A stretch of DNA of 64,000 nt from Actinostola sp. cb2023. Its lineage: Eukaryota > Cnidaria > Anthozoa > Actiniaria > Actinostolidae. Shown one piece after another: positions 21,433 through 32,600 of this stretch (the first letter of the stretch is position 1; each line of letters begins with the position of its first letter). The position numbers and the translations under genes were made by a program. The notes below the pieces were generated by a model that did not search any database, was not told the DNA's origin, and saw only the letters and a program-made list of their open reading frames with translations. The DNA is taken from positions 62,001 through 126,000 of the forward strand of contig JAUJYZ010000580.1 in assembly GCA_033675265.1 (NCBI GenBank), written 5' to 3'.

Positions 21433-21845
21433 TAATAGGCCCATCCTATTTTAGCGATCGATATGTCTTCTTTGTCGGTTTGTTCATCTGATTCTGGTCA
21501 GTGATTGGTTCGTACAGTTGCTTGAAGGTCTTGTACGTGCCAGGCACTATGTACGTACATTTGAGCGTCATATAGGTGCAGGTCATAGAATACACCGACA
21601 CGACGTTCATAGATGTTTTCTTGATCGTGAATTCACTAGTTTTGTTTCCTTCCTTCCTTCTGTCTTTCCTTTCTTCCTTCCTATTTTCCTTCCCATTTTC
21701 CTACTCAGGCATCAGTTTCTCTAGCTCCCATGAGGCACGTTCCTACTGACGGACGTGACATAAAAGTACAGCAATCAATAATTATTCACCGATTCAGAAT
21801 ATACCGTCATGCGATCCTCTTTGCTTTCTCGATCAATTCACGTTT

Positions 21846-22254
<409 letters not shown>

Positions 22255-22591
22255 TTCCTTCCTTCCTTCCTTCATTCTCATTATTTCCCTCGGCAAGTAC
22301 AGCATTCAATAATTATTCACCGACGCGCGCGAAGTCGAGGTAAATATTCACCATAAACTACTAAACCTAATAAAATTGTTTTAGCTGATAATTACATGTT
22401 TCGATGTCTGGAAAATTAAAATAATGTTGTCCTGTATTTCAAGATTATTGTACAGTTGCTGCTATTAAGGCCAACAGGTAAATATCAGAGCAATTTGCCA
22501 AAGTAACGACAGCAGGCATAATTCTAAACGAGTAGTTTTACATGCATTCGACCGCCATTTTAACGCGTTCAGTTGACTAAACGTCAACTCA

Positions 22592-22764
22592 CTACTTTCA
22601 CATTACCCATAATGCACTTTGGTTGCCCCCCAAGTTTTATTTGCATAAACTACTGTTTTCAATTTTTCTTGCGAACATGCAGTCTTCCCAAGAGACATTG
22701 AAAACAATAGTTGATGCAAAACTTGGGGGGCAAACAAAGTGCATTATGGGTGATGTGAAAGCAG
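22592..22764. mobile_element. Hairpin MITE
   Basis: 'ctttcacattacccataatg' is mirrored by 'cattatgggtgatgtgaaag', and 'ccccccaagttttatttgc' by 'gatgcaaaacttggggggc'. Confidence 0.75.
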
Positions 22765-22949
22765 TGAATAAACGGCCCGACTCATGCATGATATCACCGA
22801 GCGATTGCAAATGAATTTTCGTTCATATCTGTGCGAAACATCGATAAAGCGACACGCGGCCATTTTTTTTCTAATCACCGCGCGGTGCGGACTATAAGTT
22901 TATAAGTGTATTTATACTTTTAAAGTCTTTAACTTACCTTACCTATAAC

Positions 22950-23018
22950 ATAAATGCACGGTCACCGCACGGCACGCGAACCGTAACTACTTCCCACTCA
23001 TGCGAAAGCGACTGTATA
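22950..23018. mobile_element. MITE family A, partial copy 4
   Basis: Only the right part is clear: 'cggcacgcgaaccgtaacta' followed by 'cccactcatgcgaaagcgac' and TA. Confidence 0.55.
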
Positions 23019-23235
23019 ATATATGGAATACATTATATGACAACGTAGTTCTTTATTTTATGGATCGACTATGCTGATGGTTTCACTTGTCTGTCCTTCT
23101 CTGTCCTTTCCTAACCTTCATTCCTTCCTTGCTTCGCTTCTTTTTTTTTGTTTTTTTTTGCTTCGCTTTTTTTTTTTTTTTTTTTTTGCTTCGCTTCTTT
23201 TTTTTTTTTTTTTTTTTTTTGCTTCGCTTCTTATG

Positions 23236-23315
23236 GTCTCCCTCGCATCCGTCTTTAGTTCCGTCACGGGCCGGGAGCGTTGCGTGACGGAACTAAAGAC
23301 GGATGCGAGGGAGAC
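23236..23315. repeat. Perfect 33-bp stem hairpin
   Basis: 'gtctccctcgcatccgtctt' to 'tagttccgtcacg' is followed, after a 14-base loop, by its exact reverse complement. It sits just after T-rich repeats with 'gcttcgcttc' spacers. It could be a very young MITE or a foldback; no function assigned. Confidence 0.8.
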
Positions 23316-23388
23316 TACCCTTCGTTAATACGGCTTTACTTTCTTTTTCCCTGCGCCCAAGCTGAAGGCATCTATTAAGTTCCCAACA

Positions 23389-23588
23389 GAGATGATCAAA
23401 TTATTTTGGATTGTTTTATGTGGCTAAATGAATATTTAGCCGGGGCTAAGTTAACATCAAGGCACCTGGGCAAGCGCTCAGTCGTGGAGTTTCAGGGTGG
23501 CAGCCGTATTTGTGTATCAGGGTCATGCGGAAACGTAAAACTGAGCATGCTGACCAGCAGTCGCGCGCCATGCTGTGGGGGCGCCTGA
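23389..23588 (+). CDS. Possible terminal exon of an unidentified gene
   Basis: A putative acceptor 'cccaacag' at 23388 opens a frame reading DDQIILDCFMWLNEYLAG and ending in CCGGA-stop at 23588. An AATAAATAAA cluster follows at about 23612. No upstream exon was identified and the protein is not recognised, so this may be chance. Listed because it combines an acceptor, open frame and poly(A) signal. Confidence 0.2.
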
Positions 23589-23699
23589 GGTTATAGCAGG
23601 GTCACACAGATAAATAAATAAAGATAAATACGTTTTTCAGATTTTATTAAACAATTTCTATATGACTTTAGTCCCAAAACCATCATCCTGCATGGTTTT

Positions 23700-24295
23700 C
23701 ATTATAGCGACGCAAGCGCAAGCATAGGTACAAGAGGCGTTACTTCACTGTGTAAACGGCCGGCCTGATGCAAGCATAAGCACAAGCACAAGAGGCGTTA
23801 TTTCACTGTGAAAATGAGCCTGACGCAAGCATTAGCACAAGCACAAGAGGCGTTATTTCACTGTGAAAACGGGCCTGACACAGGCATAAGCGCAAGCACA
23901 AGAGGCCTTATGTCACACAAAAAACGGGCCTGACACAGGCATAAGCGCAAGCACAAGAGGCCTTATTTCACTGTGTAAACGAGCCTGACGCAAGCATAAG
24001 CGCAAGTACAAGAGGCGTTACTTCACTGTATAAAGGAGCCTGACGCAAGCATAAGCGCAAGCACAAGAGGCCTTATTTCACTGTGAAAACGAGCCTGACG
24101 CAAGCATAAGCGCAAGCACAAGAGGCCTTATGTCACTGTGAAAACGAACCTGACGCAAGCATAAGCGCAAGCACAAGAGGCGTTATTTCACTGTGAAAAC
24201 GGGCCTGACGCATGCAAGCATAAGCACACGCACAAGAGGCCTAATGTCATTGTGAAAACGGGCCTAACACAGGCATAAGCGCAAGGCTAGGAGTA
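23700..24295. repeat. Minisatellite of about 58-60 bp, about ten copies
   Basis: Unit contains 'gacgcaagcataagcgcaag' and 'cacaagaggccttatttcac'. Copies diverge by substitutions and small indels. The 'gcgcaagc' word recalls the 14-15 kb satellite. Confidence 0.9.
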
Positions 24296-24720
24296 AAATG
24301 TTTTAATTTCTTATGCTTGCGTCGGAACCGTTTTGTTGCGCTTGTAACCACAACCGCTAGCACGAGAAATGGAAAACTCCTTGCATAGCATCGCTAGAGA
24401 AAACCAGGGGGGTATGTAGAGCCTCTCCTTTCGCCTATCCCCCACTCCACCCCCCTAAGCTAGCTAGACAGGCAACCCCTCTAACCATATTTAATAATTC
24501 ACATATTCTATAGTTTTTCTTGTATATATATAATATATATATTATATACTATCATTAGTTTGTAATAGCACTGTGTGCCTATTCTGACAAACATGGTAAC
24601 ACATGTCATTGTCAGTGACGTCACATCCTGCACGATTTTGAGAAAGTGCGTGAGGCCTAGGTTCTAAAAGCGGCTAACCCCATTAGTATTTGATGTCTTT
24701 AATGTCCATATTTAGGCTTT
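24296..24720. other. Intergenic, no gene recognised
   Basis: Includes an AT-dinucleotide stretch around 24530-24550. Nothing else recognised. Confidence 0.4.
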
Positions 24721-24915
24721 TCAATGCTGTATATATTCTTCAGGGTCACCGCGTCTCTGGACGGTAAATGGTTGCCATAGCGTTTTTCGCACACGTTGTG
24801 TATCTTGCGGTACGTATAGATTGTAGTTGTTGAGACTTGGGGACGATATTCTCCTGGTCACTGACTGAATCATCAGTTGTTGCTGCATTTCTTGAATCAC
24901 AATATTTTTAATCAT
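24721..24915 (-). CDS. Candidate C-terminal exon of the iGluR gene
   Basis: Sixty-four codons then TGA on the minus strand, preceded by '..acgggag' as a weak acceptor at phase 0, which matches the phase left open by the last M4 exon (AGG|gtaagt at 26648). The peptide (MIKNIVIQEMQQQLMIQ... to EEYIQH) is hydrophilic and would suit a cytoplasmic tail. The poor pyrimidine tract and the lack of recognisable homology keep this tentative. Confidence 0.3.
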   Translation of the reverse strand: MIKNIVIQEMQQQLMIQSVTRRISSPSLNNYNLYVPQDTQRVRKTLWQPFTVQRRGDPEEYIQH

Positions 24916-25788
24916 CTCCCGTTGAGTATATATTTGATAATGTATAAATAAACTCTAAAGAAACATCACTGCTGTGTAGAAATCTCAGAATTATGTAAAC
25001 AAACCAACCAGCCAACCAACCAATCCATCGATCCATCGACCTACGCTCTTGTACCCACTTTTCAACCATGTACCAACTATCCAACTATCCAACCAACCTA
25101 ACCACCGACCAATCTACCATGCATTCCGACCACTGAGTTAACCTGTGTTGCATCATGGTTAAGTAATGCAACGCGGGCCTCGTATGACGTCACTTCCGGT
25201 ACAAAATGACTAGCAACAAACTTCGGCAGTTGATGTTTCTATAGAGTTTATGTGCATTCTACGTATCGCTTGGTGTGGTTCGTTGATGCATCATGGATAG
25301 CGGCATATTTTCAACCAATAGTCTCATTTGTGGTTTAGGCTCGGTTTCTCGGCCCAGTTCTTTCCACATGCATAAACTCAAAATTCCATACCAGGCCCTC
25401 TGAAGTCTCTGACAAAGTGCTTTACAGAATGACCGAGGAGCCTGGAAACGAATAAATTAAAAAAGTACTGAATTATAGTTCTACGTAATCACCTAAGTAA
25501 TTTTCCAAGTAGTTGAGACAACGAGCAAAGCAGTCAGCGGCGAAGGATTCAATGATGACGTCATGTAATGGCTATTTTCCTAGTTTTTAAACCCCACCCC
25601 CTCCACCCCCAAAGTACACCTAGGCTATGTGTCAGCGGCATAGAGAGCATGCGCTGTAATGACCAACGTTTGTGGCGAATAAAAGAAAGAAAAATAAATT
25701 TAAGCCCATTTTATTACTTGGGCATTCCTCACGAAGCCCGAGTAATAAGCCACGAAAAAGCCCACGTTGTGTAATCTATCCAATCCCT

Positions 25789-26524
25789 CATTCTCGTACC
25801 CAGAGCCCACTCCTCATTTGGTTTGTCGCTGGCTCTGGGAATCCCTGAAATTTTAGCGAATTTCATTGGCTGATGAAATCAACAATGACTGATCGTATTT
25901 GATTGGTTCATGAGATCAACAAAGATTCAAACTTGCAAGGCGAACGAAAGGAATGACAGCGACGGTTGTATTTTCATACAATGGTATTCCGTTATTGAAT
26001 TATAAAGCTATGGAAATGAGCTAGAGTGACTGTGTAGACATAAATTGATCTGAATTCGTAAAGAGAGATCTAACAATACATAAATTATAAAAGTAAAGTA
26101 ACGGCTACAGACACAATCGATCGTACTCGCTTTGAGTATTCAAAGGAATATTTTTATAATTCAAGAGAAACAATAACAAAGCGGAAGACAGGAAGGTTCA
26201 CATGCAAGATTATATTAGAACATGTATTTATCGTCCAGCCTTTACCGCAACAGAGCCAGAGAAGAACGCGGTGATGAACGTCGAAGGGATTTTAAACGGC
26301 TACACGAAGATAAATGTACAAACTTGTGTACTTGTTAGTTTGAATATTCAAACCAACGTAAATACTACGTAGCCAGTAGACTCTTCCACAGTACCCGCTC
26401 TCAGCGGTCTTTAGTATGAGCATGCGCTCTGACGACTTGGTCGTCAAAATTTGACGACCGAGCAACAGGGTTTCCCAGAGCCAGCGACAAACCAAATGAC
26501 GAGCGGGCTCTGGGTACGAGAATG
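25789..26524. mobile_element. MULE-like non-autonomous element with 10-bp target duplication
   Basis: Ends CATTCTCGTACCCAGAGCCC and GGGCTCTGGGTACGAGAATG are inverted; pairing continues through 'tttggtttgtcgctggctct' (arms about 55 bp). Both sides are flanked by 'tccaatccct' (25779-25788 and 26525-26534). Long inverted repeats with a 9-10 bp duplication suit the Mutator superfamily. No transposase is present in its 736 bp. Confidence 0.75.
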
Positions 26525-26647
26525 TCCAATCCCTGTTTTAGACTAAAGAGTGGAGACTGGGAACGAGGATGGGTTTGAGTCCCTCTCGTCCTAAAAAAAA
26601 TAAAGGGATCCCAACGAAATAAAGTCGGAGGTACTATATTCACTTAC

Positions 26648-29600
26648 CCTTCTATCCTTGGATATTGTGTCACGATACGAAGCCACTATCCATTCCACAA
26701 ATAATATAACAACGCCACAAATGACTCCTCCGAGTAATGTAACAAACACTCCAGCAAGGTCAAACAAGCCAAGTTGTGCCCCACCCTCGCTTGCAGCGGC
26801 GTCGGCCGCTTCTGTCTCGGCGCCACAGACACTACGCGATCGGAACCACTTCTCGGTCATGCGCTCGAGGAAGCCATCTTGTTGAAGTTCCAGCATGGCT
26901 ACACTGAAGTTGTGAGTGTAGGGTGACTTGAGAGGAAGAGCGAAGCCATAGTTTATGCTTCCAAACGGTCTGAGTTTAGAAAGGAATCAAACTGACTCTA
27001 AACGTTCGGTATTAATCAACTGCATGGCTCGATAACTTTGATGCCGGGTTTACTTGCCCAACTAACGAACGAACGAATGACTCGATGGATGAATGAATGA
27101 ATGAATGAATGAATTACAGACAGAAAACTGACAGACGTACCGATGTCCACCTGCCTGCTTCTAGCTTACCGTATCTTGCTGACTGACTGACTGACTGACT
27201 GACTGACTGACTGACTGACTGGCTGACTGCATGACTGACTGACTGACTGACTGACTGACTGACTGACTGACTGACTGACTGACTGACTGACTGACTGACT
27301 GACTGCATGACTGACTGACTGACTGCATGACTGACTGCATGACTGACTGCATTATTGACTGGCTGGCTGACTGCATGACTGACTGCATGACTGCATGATT
27401 GACTGCATGACTGACTGCATGACTGACTGCATGACTGACTGCATGACTGACTGCATGACTGCATGATTGACTGCATGACTGACTGCATGACTGACTGCAT
27501 GACTGACTGCATTATTGACTGGCTGACTGACTGCATGACTGACTGACTGACTGCATGACTGCATGATTGACTGCATGACTGACTGCATGACTGACTACTG
27601 ACTGCATGACTGACTGCATGACTGACTGCATGACTGACTGCATGACTGACTGCATGACTGACTGCATGACTGACTGCATGACTGACTGACTGATTAACTG
27701 ACTGATTGACTGACTGACTGACTGCATGACTGACTGCATGACTGACTGACTGATTAACTGACTGATTGACTGACTGACTGCATGACTGACTGCATGACTG
27801 ACTGCATGACTGCATGATTGACTGCATGACTGACTGCATGACTGACTGCATGACTGACTGCATTATTGACTGGCTGACTGACTGCATGACTGACTGACTG
27901 ACTGCATGACTGCATGATTGACTGCATGACTGACTGCATGACTGACTACTGACTGCATGACTGACTGCATGACTGACTGCATGACTGACTGCATGACTGA
28001 CTGCATGACTGACTGCATGACTGACTGCATGACTGACTGCATGACTGACTGCATGACTGACTGCATGACTGACTACTGACTGCATGACTGACTGCATGAC
28101 TGACTGCATGACTGACTGCATGATTGACTGCATGACTGACTGCTTGACTGACTGACTGATTAACTGACTGATTAACTGACTGATTGACTGACTGCATGAC
28201 TGACTGCATGACTGACTGCATGACTGACTGACTGATTAACTGACTGATTAACTGACTGACTGACTGACTGACTGACTGTATATGAGTGAGTGAGTGCGTG
28301 AGCGAGTGACTAAAATAGCTGTTAACTCACCGTCCAATGATGTTCAACGTATTGCAAGGCTCACTCTGTACAGCATAATCTAACACCGCAGAATCCCATA
28401 TAAAAGCATAATTCTCTGTCCTTCTCACTTTCTCAATAGCATAACTTGCGTTACCTTCCAGTGTACCGTGACTATCAATGTAACGCCACAACTTTTCATA
28501 AATCGGAAGTGACGCTGTCCTTAACATATCAGCAAGCTGTCCAGGCGCGGTCCCATAGCTTATCTTACTCTGACCGGCCAGATCGTCGATGTTTTTGATT
28601 GGATGCTCGTATTTATTGACTGTGAGAAAGGCAGCTAAGTTTGCAGTGTATGTAGCCCCAAATATGGAAATAGCAAACCACCTATAAAGATTGGAAAATA
28701 TATGACGTCATTTCCGGTATCGCGTGTAGCCATGGTCACCTGATTCAAACCAAGAAACCATTTTACAGTTCCGTCCAGTGTATAAGTTGACGCTGTTGTC
28801 GTCCATTAATTAATTTATGCACTGGATAAGGATTTATCCAAGGGATAGCGCTATCCACTCTTTGGACGATAACCAGGCCCAGAACTGTAAAATGGCCTGC
28901 ATGGTTGATAGCACACGAAAGACAGTGTTAGCCTGCTGTCATTCAGTGTATGAGTGGGAAGTAGTTACGGTACGGTTCGTGCCGTGCGGTGATCGTGCCA
29001 TGGCAGTGACCAACCATTCTGATTAGTTGAGCAATGATTTTGCGCGCTGTGATTGGTTGAATAGATGTCTTCGATTCCGTACCGTAACCGTAACTCCGTG
29101 GCGTAGGTTTCCCACTCATACGAAAACGACTCTATATCATTGTAAGGGGAACAGAACCTACCATGCTAAAGTCGTTGCTCTTCCTGAGTGTGATATGGGG
29201 TGAGTTCCATCCGGGCCTTGCTCTAAGTAGGAAGCAGTCGCTGACCAAAGAGAATTGAAGAAGCAGAGTGTGTTCCTTGATAAATAATCTTCTTCTTTTG
29301 GCTTTGGGGACTGGACTACACGGCCATAGTAGCCATATGGACTTAATCGATCATATATCCATACAACCTGATGAATGTAATATCATCGTTATCATCATTG
29401 ATTGACATGATCACAACTACCAGTGATAGTTTCATCATCATCAACATTCCATCATGTCATCGTCATGCCATATCATCAACATCATCATCATGTCATGCCA
29501 TGTCATGCCATCATCATGTCATGTCATTATCATCAACACCATTATCATGTCATGGCATGACATGTCATCATCGTGTCTTGTCATGTCATGCCATGCCATC

Positions 29601-32600
29601 ATCATGTCATGTCATGTCATTATCAACAACACCATCATCGTGTCATGTCATCATCATCATCATCAACAACACCATCATCATTTCATGTCATGTCATGCCA
29701 TCATCGTGTCTTGTCATGTCATCATCATGTCATGTCATGCCATCATCATGTCATGTCATTGTCATCAACACCATCATCATGTCATGTCATCATCATCATC
29801 AACAACAACATCATCATGTCATGTCATGCCATCGTCATGTCATTATCATCAACACCATCATCATGTCATGTCATGTCATGCCATCATGTCATGTCATTAT
29901 CATCAACACCATTATCATGTCATGGCATCATCATCATCATCATTATCATCATCACCACCATCATCATGTCATGGCATGACATGTCATCATCTTATCTTGT
30001 CATGTCATGCCATCATCATGTCATGTCGTCATTATCATCAACACCATCATCCTGCATCATCATGTCATGTCATCATCATCATCATCAACAACATCATCAT
30101 GTCATGTCATCATCATGTAATGTCATGTCATGCATTCATCATTGAAATGCCATCATCATCATCAACAACAAACATCATCATGTCATCATGAGATATGATG
30201 CTCACTATAAGTACTCGCTATAAGTCAATTTCTTACCGTCCCAACGACAATGGAAGACACTACGATAGCCAACCACAGGGTTTCCTCAAAAGGGTCCAGG
30301 AACCCCCACAGATTCGTGCTTTGTTCGTTGTACGATTTTTTCATAATGATTTTGTAGCCGAGACTGAAATACGGCTGAGTGAAGTCAACGGCCTTCTCGC
30401 GCTCAGGGCTGATGGTGAACGTCGACACAGCTAGATCTGCTCTCTGGTAAAGCGAAGATAAGTTCGTTAGAGGTTTTTGACACTTTGAAGCTTTTGACGT
30501 TATGTCTTTAAAACTTAAAATTGTCGTTCTTGTTTTGAAACTATCACTACCACCACCAGCACCATCATCATCACCACCACCATCACCATCACCACCACCA
30601 CCACCATCACCATCACCACCACCCGTTAGTAGTAACGTTAGCAGTTGAATCATTCGATCACATTCCTCATGGACTTCTGCCAAGCGTTCCTGCACGTTCC
30701 ACCGACGCGCTTCTAGCTCTTGACCTCTCGCCCCGAGTGGGCTTCAAATGGACCTGATATTCCATTATAATTCAAATGGAGAATCTTGTTTGAAATGGAG
30801 GGTATATGCTGTCCCCATGCATATACTACTACCATAACAACAACAAATTTAAAACAAAACAACACTACTAACGAGGGGCGGGTCTAGATATTTTGAAAGG
30901 GGGGTGCACCACTAAGGGGCCGTAAGGCCCCTTCTTCTAGAGGGGTGTGTGGGCATGCCTCCCCAGAAAATTTTGAAATCTAGAAGCTCGAAAATGCAAT
31001 GTCCATCCATTCTGGGCATCAAATGGTGGCAAGACGTGGACGAATATGTATCGGGCCCAACTCAAAGGGGGAGGGGGGCACCGGACCCCCATGCCCCCCC
31101 TTGGATCCGCCCCTGACTAACAACTACTACTGTGGTGATGGTGTAGGTGGTGGTGCAATGGACGTGTTGCATTGGTACTGGTGCTTCTGCTGGTACTGCT
31201 CTGCTGCTGGTGGCGGTGTTGCTTGGCAACCCTACCTCTCTCGTCAAATCTCCAATAATCCCGTCCCACTTCCCGTCAGGTCCTTTTTGGCCAAGCAAGT
31301 CTCTCTTCTTGATGTCGTATTCAAACTGAAGTTTCTTTTTTATTTCATTCAACAAATCGATACAGAATCCTTCATACTCGATACCATCGACGCCGTAGGT
31401 GCTGTTGCCTCGGGATTTCATCATAACAAATGGCTGACTCTAAAAGAAAAACGAAGTTACTTTGGTAACAAAATTCCTTATTTGGTAACAAAATTCCTTA
31501 TTTGGTAACAAAATTCCTTATTTGGTAACACAATGCCTTATTAGGTAACAAAATTCCTTATTAGGTAGCGGAATTCAATATTTGGAATCGGAATTTCATA
31601 TTTGATAACAACATTCCTTATTTGGTAACATAATTCCTTATTTTGTAACACAATTCCTTATTTGGTAACAAAATTCAATATTTGGTAACAACATTACATT
31701 CCTTATTTGGTAGCGGAATTTCATATTTGGTGACAACACCTTATTTGATAACAAAATTCCATATTTGGTAACAAAATTCAATATTTGGTGGCAAAATTCC
31801 ATATTTGGTAACAAAATTCCTTATTTGGTAACAAATTCCTTATTTGGTAACAAAATTCCTTATTTGGTATTTACCACAATTCCTCATTTGGTAATAAAAT
31901 TCCTTATTTGGTAACAAAATTCCTTATTTGGTAACAAAATTCCTTATTTGGTAACAAAATTCCTTATTTGGTATTTACCACAATTCCTCATTTGGTAATA
32001 AAATTCCTTATTTGGTAACAAAATTTCATATTTAATTTTGGTAACAAAATTTCATATTTGGTAACAAAATTCCATATTTGGTAATTATATTCCATATTTG
32101 GTAGATCAGTTTGTAAGGGTTTTCCCGCATTGTTTAATAAGACAATCAGCATGCAATAAGCCAGTTCACGCTGTCGGCCGCCATTTTGAATTGGGGCAAA
32201 CGCGGCAAAATTGATAGAAATCTGGATCACTTTGACTTGCCGTAACTCCGCTCGATTTCGTTGGATTTTCAAAATTTAAACTTCGATAATCAGCAGGCAT
32301 ACATATGAGTTGTTGGAGTGAAAATAAGACCAATGTAGGTGTTTTAACTACCTTTTACGAGTCAATCTTCTTTTCACGAATGGATCTTAAAATTTCGAGC
32401 TAATTTGCATATTCACGTGCGAACGTTTTATTTTGAAAACAAAAATCTTTTTTTCTCGATTTGTAGCCTTCCAATACCCATCATATTATAGGATATCAAT
32501 AAGAAAGAACACATATTTTCTAAAATGGTTAGTTTTTAAAAATCCAACGAAATCGAGCGGAGCTACGGCAAGTCAAAGTGATCCAGATTTCTATCAATTT

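Noticed and set aside
27114..28221. Ser/Gln/Met-rich ORFs up to 339 codons
   Set aside because: Translation of the CTGA satellite in an iGluR intron.
30999..31508. 169-codon plus-strand ORF
   Set aside because: Antisense shadow of the iGluR S1 exon (31236-31439).
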